Assembly: GCA_000328365.1 (NCBI GenBank)
Contig: KB303059.1
Span: 15,697-79,696 of the forward strand
DNA length: 64,000 bases
Reading direction: 5' to 3'
DNA from: Capitella teleta
Taxonomy: Eukaryota > Annelida > Polychaeta > Capitellidae
Made by a program: the position numbers and the translations under genes. The notes beneath the pieces are model-generated. The model had not been told where the DNA came from. It saw nothing but the letters and a program-made list of their open reading frames with translations, and made no database searches. Position 1 is the stretch's first letter, and every line of letters starts with the position of its first letter. Shown here piece after piece: positions 10,102 through 36,866 of the stretch.

Positions 10102-13100
10102 ATGTCTGACTTTGAAGAGATCAACATGGATCTCAGCAGCTCCTTACAGAAATCCGATTACGCTCAGGTCATCTTTGACGGAACTCCAGAAGTTTACCCG
10201 ACTGGCTGCGACATTCTCTGCTGTTACACAGTCACTCCCCTCCTCGTACCGGATAAACGTGACTGGTTGGGGCTCTACCGAGTTGGCTGGCGCTCTGCCA
10301 AAGACTACGTCAACTTTCTCCCTGCTCCAGTCTCTTCTGAGGCTCAGAAGGAGCTCCATCATGAAGTCAGCTTCAAAGGTCGCGATTTTCTCTATTTTTC
10401 TTGTTTTTCTTAAATTTGAGGAAATTTTAAAATTAAGTTGTCTCTTGTATTATGTAAAATAATTTTCCTGTTGATGCATGTCTTAAATTTATGTCATAAA
10501 TTACTTTTTTCAAAATTTCTCTCTATTATATCCATAATTGCTTTCTCACTTCAGCCGGTGATCTACCAGACGATGATGGTGAATTTTACCAGTTCTGCTA
10601 TGTGACGGCCAATGGCCTTGTGCGAGGGGCCTCTACTCCATTCCAGTTCAAGAGTTCCTACCATGATGAGTTTGTGGAGGTGGAGGAGGAGGATGGCGAA
10701 CTGCTCGTGGTCAGGACCAAATCGGCCGTCCTTCAGGAGAAGTTGAACGATGCTGCTCTGAAGCACAGTGCTCTGATTAAGGTAGAAATTCATCCTATGA
10801 ATGCATAAACATCTTGTATAATCCTCTTCTAATTCTTTCAGGATGTTGAGAATCTCGAGAAAGAGCGAAACGGACTTGTGAGTAAACTTGTCATCATGAG
10901 CGAGCAGCTAAAAAAGGAGGGCGTCGAGAAGCAGACCCTCAACACCAAAGTCAAGGTCAGAGAAAAAAGCATTCCACGGCCAATAATAAATATTGAAATT
11001 TTCGTTTTGCAGGAGTATCAGGAGAAAGTGAATATGTACACCACAGAAGCCACTGACATGCAGCAAGTGCATGACAACCTGCGTGAAAAGATCAGTGTTC
11101 TGAATCAGGTCAGTGGCCTATCTAATAATTGGGTCAGTGACCTAATTAAGTGAATCTCATAAACAGGAGAAGGAATGCATGGAGAAGCGGCTGGATGACA
11201 ATGATGTTTACCTGCGCAGTTTGCAGGACAAGATTAAAACTCTGATCAACGAGAAGGATTCATTGATGGGGATGAGCAAGGTCCTGGAGGAGGAGAAGGA
11301 GCTCTTCAAGGTCAGTCACTCAGGGTCAAGGTCATGGGGTATGTAATGGACATTGAAGAATAACTCACGTATGGTGCTATAATGAAAAGGAAATGACAAA
11401 AAAACTGCCTCAGATTTTAATAAAAATGACATGAGACATGGACTTGAGATTGAATTTATGAGCGGCTTTTGCTTTGTGCAGGACCACTTCACATCCTCGG
11501 AGAGCACCATCAAATGCTATCTTCAGGAGAGTGAGAAGTTGAAGGAGCAGCTGAAAGAGGCTCAGCTGCAGTGCTCACAGCTGCGAACACAAACTGACCA
11601 GCTGACCTCTGAACTTGCCATGGAACGTTCGAGAACCCAGGAAGTGGAAGCTGCGCAAAGAGAGGATAAGGTTCTGGAATAATTGCTCAGAAAAATCAGT
11701 TTTTAACTTTGAATATTTTTTTAGGACCGAATTGAAGGCTTGGAGGAGAAAGTCAGGAATGCTGAAGATAAATTGAAAGCTGCTGAACACTGCAAGATTC
11801 TTTTAAATGATGAAGTTCTGAATGTCCAGGAAGTTTATAAGAAAGTGTCCGCAGATTTAGAGGTGAGTTTTTAATGGGAAATTAGGAAACAAATTTATCT
11901 CATACATTCTTCGCTTTTTTTCATTCTCAGGCATCCAAGACAGAAGCCTTTAATCTGAGGTCAAAGATTTCTGCCATCGAGACTTCGTTCAATGACGAGA
12001 ATCAGAAAATGGAAAGTGAGACACATCGGCTGAGGCACCTCCTCCAGGACATGCAAATGGTCAATTAAAAGAAAAATAAATTTAATTGATCAAGTTATAA
12101 TTTTATTTCAAATAAGAAAAAAGAACAGTCAACCCTCTTGTCAAGTTGTAACTTCAATACAAAATTCTGTCAATGTTTAATTTTTATTCTCAGGAAAAAT
12201 CCATTGTTGAAGACGAATTAAGTAAAGTAAAATCATCGGCGAAACATTCCGAGGACAAGCAGAAAAGCGAAAATGGTCCAATGTTTGCACTACAAGTGGC
12301 TCACAAAAAACTCTCTGAACGCCTGCAGAAAATGAGCGAACGCAACGAACGACTCACAAAGCAAGTTGAAGGACTCGTTGCCCAACAGGTTGGCTGGTTG
12401 TTTATGCAAATTGACTGATAATTTATGCGTGAGTAATTAGTGTGCATGGGAGGATCGCGAACGAATGCTGGACAGCGAGATTCGTGATTTGAAGAATCGC
12501 TTATCAATGGGCCAAGAAGAGTACAAGAATCAGTTCATCAAATCTCAGAAACTGCAAGCTCAGCTCAACAGACTCAGCCGCAGTGGTGAGTATTCTTTAG
12601 CAGTCTTCACTGAAAAATCACAAGGTCAAATTCAGGGTCGCTGTCCTCTGAAAGAAGCACTGACAATCCGAGGAGTGAACTTGAGGAGGTGCAGACTTCT
12701 GAACAATTCACAGAGTATGAGGCGCAGGACAAAGTGACCGCTTGTACCTTAACCGATGCCACTGTCACTGGAAGTAGTGAGTATCCCTCCTCTGCTCAGT
12801 CTGATCATTTTGAAACTCCTTTCTTGAATCATCCGTGCCTGTGTACTACTGTTTATAGTAGTGCATCTCCAGTCTGGATACAATTTTTTCTCTACAATTT
12901 ACTTTGGTTGCTTTGCAGAGGAGAGCCAGACCGACGTAAGACCGAAACAGACCACAACACCAACCGAAGCAGACACGACTGAAATTGAGCTGAAACAGCA
13001 GGTGGACAAACTGGAGAGTGAGCTCCAACATCGCATGACCAAGAAGCAAAAGTACAAGACCCTGTGGCAGGTGAGTTAGCTTGATGTTTGGTTGATATTC

Positions 13101-14651
13101 AACTCAATTATTATGTTTTTTGGGGTGAATTTTCAGGAGGAGAAAGGCAAGAACAATTTCTTGAAGAAACATTACTACGATGAGCTGAGGAAGAAGGAAG
13201 ATGAGATCCGAGCCCTGATTGCTCAGCTGGATGCCACTGAGGTCGCCTCCCAACAAAGAATCGAAAAACTAGAGGTACGCAAATAGCCCACATCTTGATG
13301 TCCAACTCATTTATTTCACAAAGCAGAAACAGATAAAAAGTGGAGAGAAGCCAAGTCCAAAGGTAATTTATGGGCCTCATGGATATGATAATGAGATGCT
13401 AATTAGCTTTTTTTTTCTCTAGATGTCCCCGGTTACGACTCCTCCTCCGACCATATTTCCCAATCCATACGCAGACTATGTTCCGAGCCCTGATGAATTT
13501 GACCCCCTGAAGTCGCAGGGCCTGGTGGTGCCCCTACAGCCCCTGCCCCCTCCTTTGACCCCTCAGATGACCCGGGAGGCAAAGGTCGCCGCTATCAAGG
13601 CCAAGCAACCCAGTATGTGTGTTTCTCACATGCTTCTTTTATATTTATAAGTTTGTGTGAAGTGATTTTCCTCTCCTTCTCTGGTGTGACTCAAATTTGT
13701 TTCAATTTTCATTCTATTTATGATGCGGGGGTATTTAAGCATTTATTGAAATATCTTGTGATAGAAATAATTAATTCAGTAGCAAGATTGTTTTACTTGA
13801 AAATAAATTGAAAATAATTCTTCTCTTTGTCAAATACGAATTTGAGTCGCACCAAAAATGCTTATTTATATTCGTAGCACAGTTTATAATTTGAAAAGGC
13901 TATTGATTTTTTTTTTTTTTTTTTATTTTTACTGGTGTTGCTATGGAGATTTCTGTTGCCACGGTTACAGGTGGTGTGGGCTTGAATGGCATTTTGAATC
14001 TTCGGGATCCTTGCCAATTGGCTGATGAAAAACGAACTCCGAAAGGGCCCCCCCCGAGCTCACCAGGTAAAAATGATATCGAGAGCGGGAAATTCCCTTG
14101 GAAATATTTGCATTTATTTATATATTCTTTCAATTTTGTTGTTTTTTTCTTCAAAAATTACCCACGATATATGAATAACATAAATTTGCACTGATTATTT
14201 AAATTCCAGGTGAAGGTGAAAGCAATGCAGAGGCAGATAACGATGATGATCATGAGTAAGTATGATCATGAATGTCTTCATCATAATATGTACTGCAACT
14301 GCCAGTCGTTTAATATTATTTGTTGTGTACGTACTGATCAAATCTCATACTTTGAGTGATTTCTCCTCTGATCCACTGTTAACCTTAGCAATGGCTGAAT
14401 AATGCCCTGAGACAATTTTCAGCTCCGTTTAAAAGAAACGTTCTGCTTGTAGATTTGTGGATGCCCCTGGGGAGCCGCAGAAGCACTGCCCGATCTGCAG
14501 CATGACCTTCCCTGCGGACACAACAGATGTGGACGTGTCTGACCACATCGATGACCACTACGGTCCAGTGTGTCCAATCTGTCATCATCAGTTTGAAAAA
14601 GGCGTTGACCAAGAAATGTTCCAAGTCCATGTGGAAAATCACTTTGATTAA
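10102..14651 (+). CDS. TAX1BP1/CALCOCO-family autophagy receptor, 879 aa
   Basis: Selective-autophagy adaptor that links ubiquitinated cargo to ATG8 proteins. Eighteen in-phase coding exons: 10102-10378, 10555-10781, 10842-10955, 11013-11108, 11167-11310, 11482-11670, 11725-11862, 11931-12059, 12194-12388, 12453-12585, 12636-12776, 12919-13070, 13137-13274, 13327-13362, 13423-13612, 13971-14066, 14210-14255, 14453-14651. Residues 20-125 are a SKICH domain (DWLGLYRVGW, DDDGEFYQFCYVT, RGASTPFQF). LLVV at 142-145 matches the non-canonical LC3-interacting motif of NDP52 and TAX1BP1. A long coiled coil (about 160-640), a Pro-rich linker and two C-terminal C2H2 UBZ fingers (CPICSMTFP... and CPICHHQFEKGVDQEMF...HFD) follow. 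The ending HFD and order of domains favour TAX1BP1. The exon at 12453 has a weak acceptor; an in-frame alternative AG at 12439-12440 would add four codons. It is a little longer than the human protein (789 aa). Confidence 0.9.
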
Positions 14652-15330
14652 GAGATCAATGAGGAACTGAGCGACGACACATGTGTGCTTCAACTCTGTT
14701 TGGTGGAATTTCTCTTTTTCTGTATTTTATTTATGTGATGAAAACTTTTTTCTTTCTTCTTCAGTTCTCTTTTTTGAGACAGAAGACAGAGGTATAGATT
14801 GTTACTAAATTGACCCTGAATTGTGTATTCTATAGTTGATAACTTGATGGCTATGAATAGATTCATTCATATGAAGTGTTAAACTGATTTAAAAAGGTTG
14901 AGCTTTTTTGTGTTGAATAATATGCTAATTACTATAGGCTAATTATATCTGCACCAGTTTAACTTTATTTATCCAAGAAAAAAGGGGATTTAATATGGAG
15001 TTGGGAAGCTTTTTTTTTTTTTTTTTTTTTGCTTTTATTACCAATGCAATTGTATTCAATTTCTTGATTACATAATATTATTAATTCGTATTGTATTCTA
15101 TGCTTCTACAGAAGTCTCCTTGAATGTCAATTTTTTTATTTTTTTTCAAAGTTCCCAAATTACTTATTGATCTTAGTTTTGTTTTCCTGACTGCAGAAAG
15201 TTAAAAAGGACAATTGGTACAAAAGTAGAAAAAGAACATTGGAAGTTTCTTTGGAATTTCCGTTTTTAGGAGTATCTTTCATCTTTGTGATTTATTATTA
15301 TTTCTTCTGTGTGTTCTGTAATAAAACCTG
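14652..15330 (+). other. 3' UTR of the TAX1BP1-like gene
   Basis: AT-rich sequence without coding potential following the stop. AATAAA at 15320-15325 is the most likely poly-A signal, giving a 3' UTR of about 0.7 kb. A T-run lies at 15011-15030. Confidence 0.5.
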
Positions 15331-15828
15331 TGATATCTAAACATCGAATCTTAGCTGGAGAAACGATTCTGCCCTGAGTCACACACATTGTTCTAAATAT
15401 TTACTGGTCATCCATAAAGCAGGCTTAAATAATGGTTAAATTGCTGTTCGGTGGATACGCATGTACATTAAACGGTGATGACTAAATGTTCACAAAGACT
15501 GCTAAAGGTCCTCAAACACTGAGCGGCCAAAGTCCAATTTGAAAAACAGGACGCATCATTGACATGAATGAGTTGTGCTGGTCTGATTCTCATGATGGCA
15601 GAATAGCGCACAAAATCAGAACCAGGGATTTTTATGATGACCAAAATCACGTAGTGCATGTAATGATTGTCATACTCCATCATTGCGATCAACGCAATAT
15701 TAACCAAATAATGACCGATCAAATATTTGAACATTCATATGCGTCCAAAGTGATTCACGCCACGAAAGTGGTGCGTTATGATCAAGCTGCATGAATATCA
15801 TAATGTTTAAAATCTAAATTTCTCCGGG

Positions 15829-15836
15829 TATATATT
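15829..15836 (+). promoter_or_regulatory. TATA-like box of the PCTP gene
   Basis: TATATATT lies about 50 bp before the ATG at 15882 and would give a very short 5' UTR. It is the only core-promoter-like motif close to the first PCTP exon. No acceptor-like site directly precedes this exon, in agreement with a true first exon. Confidence 0.35.
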
Positions 15837-15881
15837 CGTGTTGGTTTGTGCAGTTAGTAAACAAATAAAAGTCGAAAAGAA

Positions 15882-31352
<15,471 letters not shown>

Positions 31353-32690
31353 TCGTGATAATTTTTTTTTTTTTTTTTTTTTTTTTCCGGTGTTATGCAT
31401 CTATTCAATCTTCTAAATGTTTTTCACGCATGTGTACAGGTAATTATTAGATATATATGACGTCACATGATTGATGCAAATTGTGTATTATCTTCTCAAT
31501 TACACAACGGATACTGCTGCCTCATTTAAATATACCTCACAAATTTTATAAGGTTAACTTTTAATACTAATTCAATTATATTCATATTGTATTCTTTTCT
31601 TCTCATCAAAGTGCAATAAAATTGCGCTTCCTTTTCTGCTCAATACAATAAACATTTCACACAATTTTTTAGTTGAGTTTTTGTGTTTCCTATATGGTTT
31701 GAGAGTCAGGGAGCATTAATGACCTTCACTTGCACTACTGAATAGAATATCCAGTATTCATCTGACATGGGAATCAGTGAATTAGTGACCAACTGTACAC
31801 AGAGATCCATCGATGTGCGAAGGTTTGAATACAAGCAACGGCACCTGGGATTGGAACCTAAATTGGGATCCTGGACTTCATCAATTGCAGGAGATTCAGC
31901 GCAATCCTGTGCATGTATCTCATTGGGAAACATCGCGATGTTTTCGGATTAACGAACGAGCCAAATTGGGTCGTTTGGCGGATGGTCACCATACGCCGAA
32001 GGAAAGTGTTCCGTATACAGCAGCCGTATACGGAGCGCCCGAACTCTGTATGCGGCTGTTGTATACAGCACGCTTGCACTGATGTCGCACTCCATTTACA
32101 GCAGCTAGAACTGCCTAGAAGCCGTGTAAAAAAATAGAGGGGGTAGAGACGGCTTGCGCCTTGTAAAAAAATCTTTAAAAAAAGTAACAAATAAAATATA
32201 AAATAATAAAAATCGGATTGCTTGCTTGAATTGATTTCTCGTAAATTATTCCTTTTGCAAGCTTAGGCTTAGATTAGAACTGTCTTAGTGTCTAGTAGAT
32301 GTATTATTATTGTTTTATTCTTGTTATTATAAATATGATTATCATTATATAATTCAGCTGAGAGCAATTCAGGATTATAATCACAAAGGGAGCAGCATGA
32401 ATTCCCTAAATTATGGTGACCTTAGTCATCTATATAACTGTTCAAGTTGTGAAAGAAGAAGAAGTTCAATTCAAATGCTAACGATTTAATTGCAGTGTAG
32501 ACTTATATGCAGAATGCGAATGAATTGCTTAACAGAGGAAATTATAAATAGAATGCAATGAGCAAATGATGATTAGAAGGCAATGGCAAAACAGTGATGC
32601 ATGATTACAATAAATAGTACAATAACAACATTGTATTATTCATTTCCACCCATTAAAGAATGATATAATTATAGTGTTAATATTCACTCC
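31353..32690. other. Intergenic stretch after PCTP
   Basis: A T-run at 31362-31386 follows the PCTP stop; an AATAAA at about 31616-31621 may end that transcript. At 32012-32064 an imperfect 19-bp inverted repeat (GTATACAGCAGCCGTATAC ... its near complement) could form a hairpin. Otherwise nothing is recognised. Confidence 0.4.
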
Positions 32691-32762
32691 ATAAACGGAT
32701 TAAACGGTTGCTTTGAGAAATATATAGAGACATCAGGTATCTGTTGGCCTCAAGTTCGTCAT

Positions 32763-33374
32763 TTGACCATGCTATTTTTTGTAAAAATTTCCTCGCGAGG
32801 GGACAGCTCCTCCCGAACCCATTCCGACTGGGGCTGCGCCTCAGTACAGTTTCAGGGCTGGCTATGCAACCTAGCTGAGCTGAAGGAGGACAGTTCATCT
32901 CAAATCCAAATCGAGTATATCGATTTTAAGATGCTCACTTGTGGTATGAAAGAGCACCTCCATGGCCACGAGAAAAAAAAAGGTGAGGTGCACCTCCGTG
33001 GCCACGAGAAAAAAGATGAGGTGCACCTCTATGGCCACGAGAAGGAAGGTGAGGTGCATCTCCATGGCCACACGAAGAAAGGTGAGGTGCACCTCCATGG
33101 CCACGAGAAGAAAGATGAGGTGCACCTCCAGGCCACGAAAGGAAATGTGAGGTGCACCTCCATGGCCACGAGAAGAAAGAGGAACTGTGAGGTGCACTTC
33201 TATGGCCACGAGAATAAAGGTGAGATGCACCTCCATGGCCACGAGAATAAAGGTGAGGTGCTCTTCCACAGACACGACTTCCACACCATGAGGGTGATTG
33301 TGGATGCAATGTTCGTTGTGGATGCCAAATTCTTTAATAACGAAACTCGAAAGCTTGACAGCAGACGACGCTAA
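32763..33374 (+). repeat. 33-bp His/Glu/Lys-coding minisatellite in a 203-codon open frame
   Basis: Between about 32935 and 33275, ten imperfect units of about 33 bp (core GAGGTGCACCTCCATGGCCA) are arrayed head to tail. The + frame starting at 32763 reads them as GEVHLHGHEKK-like units, flanked by about 55 non-repetitive residues on the N side. Two minus-strand frames are open over the same array, so openness comes from the unit length and composition. I see no signal peptide, splice or promoter signal and no homologue. It is a non-coding minisatellite or a lineage-specific His-rich repeat protein; the first is more likely. Confidence 0.6.
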
Positions 33375-33618
33375 AATCGAAAGTCCGTTGTTCATCAAAT
33401 GTATCCCCGAATCGAAAGCGCCTCTGCGGTGTTTGCGTTATGATTCTAAGTCATTAGCCTTCTTGGGAGAACTGAGAGAAGAAGGGCAAAGGCAGTGTAG
33501 CATAGTATCATTAAAATGACACTATCATACAATTGCGTACATACGAATACCAAAAATGATGACTGATTTCTCTAAATGGCTGGGATTTTTTTTTCTGCAC
33601 ATGAAATTTTTTCTTGTG

Positions 33619-33650
33619 TGTGCGTGGGGGGGGGGGGAGGGGGGGGAAAG
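33619..33650. repeat. G-rich run
   Basis: Twelve or more G, one A, then eight or more G, followed on the same strand by C-rich sequence. Potential G-quadruplex or assembly-unstable tract; no gene association seen. Confidence 0.7.
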
Positions 33651-34327
33651 GTGCTCACCCCCGCAACTCCTAGATGTCCCCCGCCCCCGGTTCCTACGCC
33701 ACTGGTGATTTCTACTACATATATAGAGATGTGTATCATTTATGATATCAAACAGCTACAATCACAACACATGGTTGTCCTCAAGTATGGGTGCATGGTC
33801 AATTGGGCCACTTTTTGAGAGTGGATTCTGTCAAATATCAGTTTGAACATGTATTTTTACGATACTTATCGGTATGCATGCAATGTACCCCTTATTTGGG
33901 TGTTTCATTGTGATCATAATTGCCTTCGTCTCTCATACCTCAAATGCACTGATTTGAGGTCACTCCTTATATATCTAAACGAGCCATAGGAAAAACGGAG
34001 TCACCCAAAGAGTGATAGTTTGCGACTCTAATGTCCGAATTCCCAAGCAACTGCTCGACCACACGGAAGAGATCTGCGGTAGTTGACGGTGATGAGCTCA
34101 CGATGATTGGTATTCTCATTTGAAAAAGCAATGCAGATATAATCAGACCACATCATTGGAATTGCTGAACGATCAGCTGAGTATATATACGACCAGGTGT
34201 TAAAGCCCATGTTGCAGGGTGGCAACAATTAAGAATTCGGGTATTAATTGGCACGTGTTTCATAATTGAGCGACATTCAGTCGATTTGACTGACATATGT
34301 TACAAAATGGAACTTTTATTTGATGTA

Positions 34328-34869
34328 TACAGAGTGGGCCAAAAGTAGTATATCTACTCCATGTTAAAAATACAACTCTAAAATTTGCCAAAATGTATCA
34401 ATTATTCCGAAAAATAATAATTACCTCGTATGTATTGAATTGTCATCTGTTGCATTGCGCTTCGATCCAAACTGTGGTTTGTTTTGATTGACATTTTGAT
34501 AAACATTAGAGCTACTGCCACAACAATATCACTCTCAAACAAAACAATAGTACAAGAGCGTTAATTGTATTCAATAAAGCTTATCCATGGTCCGGGGTCT
34601 GTTTGCCGCCAAAAGTGGAAGTATCGCGGAATGTTGAGTACACTCTATTAATTGAGATAAATCGGCATGTTGACGAAATTGTAATAGAAATGATAGGAAT
34701 AGCAGCATGACAAGTTAGAGTAATCACACTAAGTATTTATTTCTTATCTTAGCGTGATTTTTACACTGCGATCTGTTTTGTAACACTCTCTCAGAAATGC
34801 GTAGCACCATTGGAAAGCATTGAGATCTTTAACATGGAGTAGATAGACTACTTTTGACCCATTCTTTTA
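34328..34869 (+). mobile_element. Mariner-like MITE, copy 1 (about 540 bp)
   Basis: TACAGAGTGGGCCAAAAGTA at the left end is matched by its near inverse at the right (CTACTTTTGACCCATTC), and the paired ends extend over nearly 40 bp including ATCTACTCCATGTTAAA. TA dinucleotides flank both ends, the Tc1/mariner target. No transposase ORF. A second copy with matching interior occupies about 62340-62778. Confidence 0.7.
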
Positions 34870-34963
34870 TAGTCAGTTTGAAACTGAAATCATGAAGTTG
34901 CCTCTCCCATTTGGTGAGAGCGCTCGCTTTTCAACGATGCTGTCAATGAGCTTCGAATGCTGC

Positions 34964-35665
34964 TTAAAGGGATGGGGAACTAAATTTTAAGTGGTGTTCT
35001 ATTGACTTATAGCACCAATTGATAGCATTCCGTGCCAAGAACACCATGCCTGGTTGCAAGCGTAAGGAAATAATCCATTCCGAATATCGGGGTTAGCATT
35101 GGGCCTATGGGAGAATGACTTCCATTACGAAGTATAGGAGGCAAACGTCAGCTGAAGGCTTGCCGTGATTGGTCCCGTTCCCCTCGTGAAGCTATCGATT
35201 TCAGCCAATCAGAGCAGATCATCTTCGCCATAAAAGGACATCTCTGTTGTTTACGAAATGAAAGCGCATGCGTGGTGCACTCTGGCTGACCTTTTTACTG
35301 TTTCAGGATGATAAACATGGTAGGTGTCCTAGAAAATCGCTTGTTAAAATAAGAAAAATAGCGAAAAATATATTTATTTTTTTTCGCGCCTGACTCGTGG
35401 CAAAATGATTATTCTATTTCCGAAAATAAAATAAAAAAATATCCAGGGGTTTAGTCGCAGGACACGCTGATATGACGAGGCCCATTGTAAAAGATGGGGA
35501 ACTCGGTGTTTCATCACAGCTCCTGACGTCACGCCTAGTTAGCAATATATTTCCCGCGAAATCCTTAGCGATGATATTCCTTGTGTGGGCCAGGCATAGG
35601 AATCATTTTTGGTGCATCAAATAACGACTCAAAGTCCATTTTTAACCAGTTCTCCCTCCCTTTAA
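34964..35665 (-). mobile_element. TTAA-flanked (piggyBac-like) MITE, family 1, copy 2
   Basis: TTAA at 34964-34967 and 35662-35665. The interior is the reverse complement of copy 1 (8995-9721) over nearly its full length, with moderate divergence. Ends AGGGATGGGGAACT / AGGGAGGGAGAACT. Non-autonomous. Confidence 0.75.
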
Positions 35666-36866
35666 GATTCGTCCGTTGGCGAAAACGGGGTTTGTCTGGC
35701 AGCTTATGAACGTAATTTAGAAATTATCACCATAATTAAAACCTAACAGATCTACTAATTATTAATTATTCCACGCACTGGAACAAAACCTTAATGTTAT
35801 TAAAAGGACATTAGACAAACCAAAGCGGATGCTTTTATTGGGGCTCCATAGTCTATGCAGGTGAAACACGTAAAGCGTGCAAATTGATGCAGTGATGGTT
35901 AAATATACCATAGATAAAATACCTACGAGCAGAATATAGTGATGCAGAAGCTTCTCATTTGCGCAGGGTTCAGCAAAAGGTTTAACAGCATGAAACGCAA
36001 GTTTATTTCTGAGGAAGGAAACACATGGAGTCACCAATGAAATTGGATGGCAGGCTCGCCTTATGTTAACTTTGCATTACTATCCATTGCTATTACATGG
36101 CCCGACATGAGGGAAGAACACCCAACAGAACTGTAACTTGCTTGCCAATTATGACTGTTACTTCATGGGAAATAATCACCTGGCCCATTATTCCATTATG
36201 ATTATAATCATAGACCAACGCGGTCTGGTTTTCACTGGTTCTCTGGTCCGATGAATACCAGGGGCGCCGGGGACCAGTCAAGGCCTGGTTCAGTGACCAA
36301 GGAAACATGCAATACATGTATATCGTAACGGACTTTCAGAGAATCAAAAGTTCACATGTGAAAACAAATGTATCATAACGCACCTATCACACATCATCTA
36401 TGCTGGGTGATATTGGTTGTCATCTTTGCTTCGAACTTACTTCTTGAATGCAGCAGATAAAAAATATCGCAGTTTCAAAGGAATACATTTTATTTTCGTC
36501 ATCTCAGACGCACACCTCAAGAAGACAATTAAACCAAAATGGCAAGAAACGAGATAAGTTTAATTTCTCATGAAACATTAGAACAGAAATCTGACATTGG
36601 AATACACTCTCAAGCTGATGTTGGATACAATATTCAATTGATTTTTGCTTTTATTAATAATAATCACAACCTACCACTTGTAATATCCTAACATAGGAAA
36701 TAGCTATGAAATATGTGAAAAATGCCAATCAGAAGATAAATTTCCTGCTTCCTAAAACAATCAAAGAATAAAGGTCAGCGAGAATTAGGTCTATATTTTA
36801 TTTTATTTTTTTCAACTCTGACTTTCCAAAAAGTGTTTCAAGTAGTGAGAGCAGCTAGAGTTCTTT
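35666..36866. other. Intergenic stretch before PDK 3' end
   Basis: No gene recognised. The part nearest 36866 should hold the PDK 3' UTR (minus strand); TTTATT at about 36489 reads as AATAAA on that strand and could end it. Confidence 0.4.

Noticed and set aside
15861-15870. AATAAA as the poly-A signal of the TAX1BP1-like gene
   Set aside because: It is a few bases before the PCTP start codon; the AATAAA at 15320 is better placed.
31800-31935. Second tRNA-like SINE on the minus strand (GGTTCCAATCCC B-box-like motif)
   Set aside because: No A box at the right distance, no second copy and no tail were found.
32763-33398. Antisense Gly/His-rich protein genes over the 33-bp array
   Set aside because: Composition of the repeat keeps several frames open; no independent support for any antisense gene.
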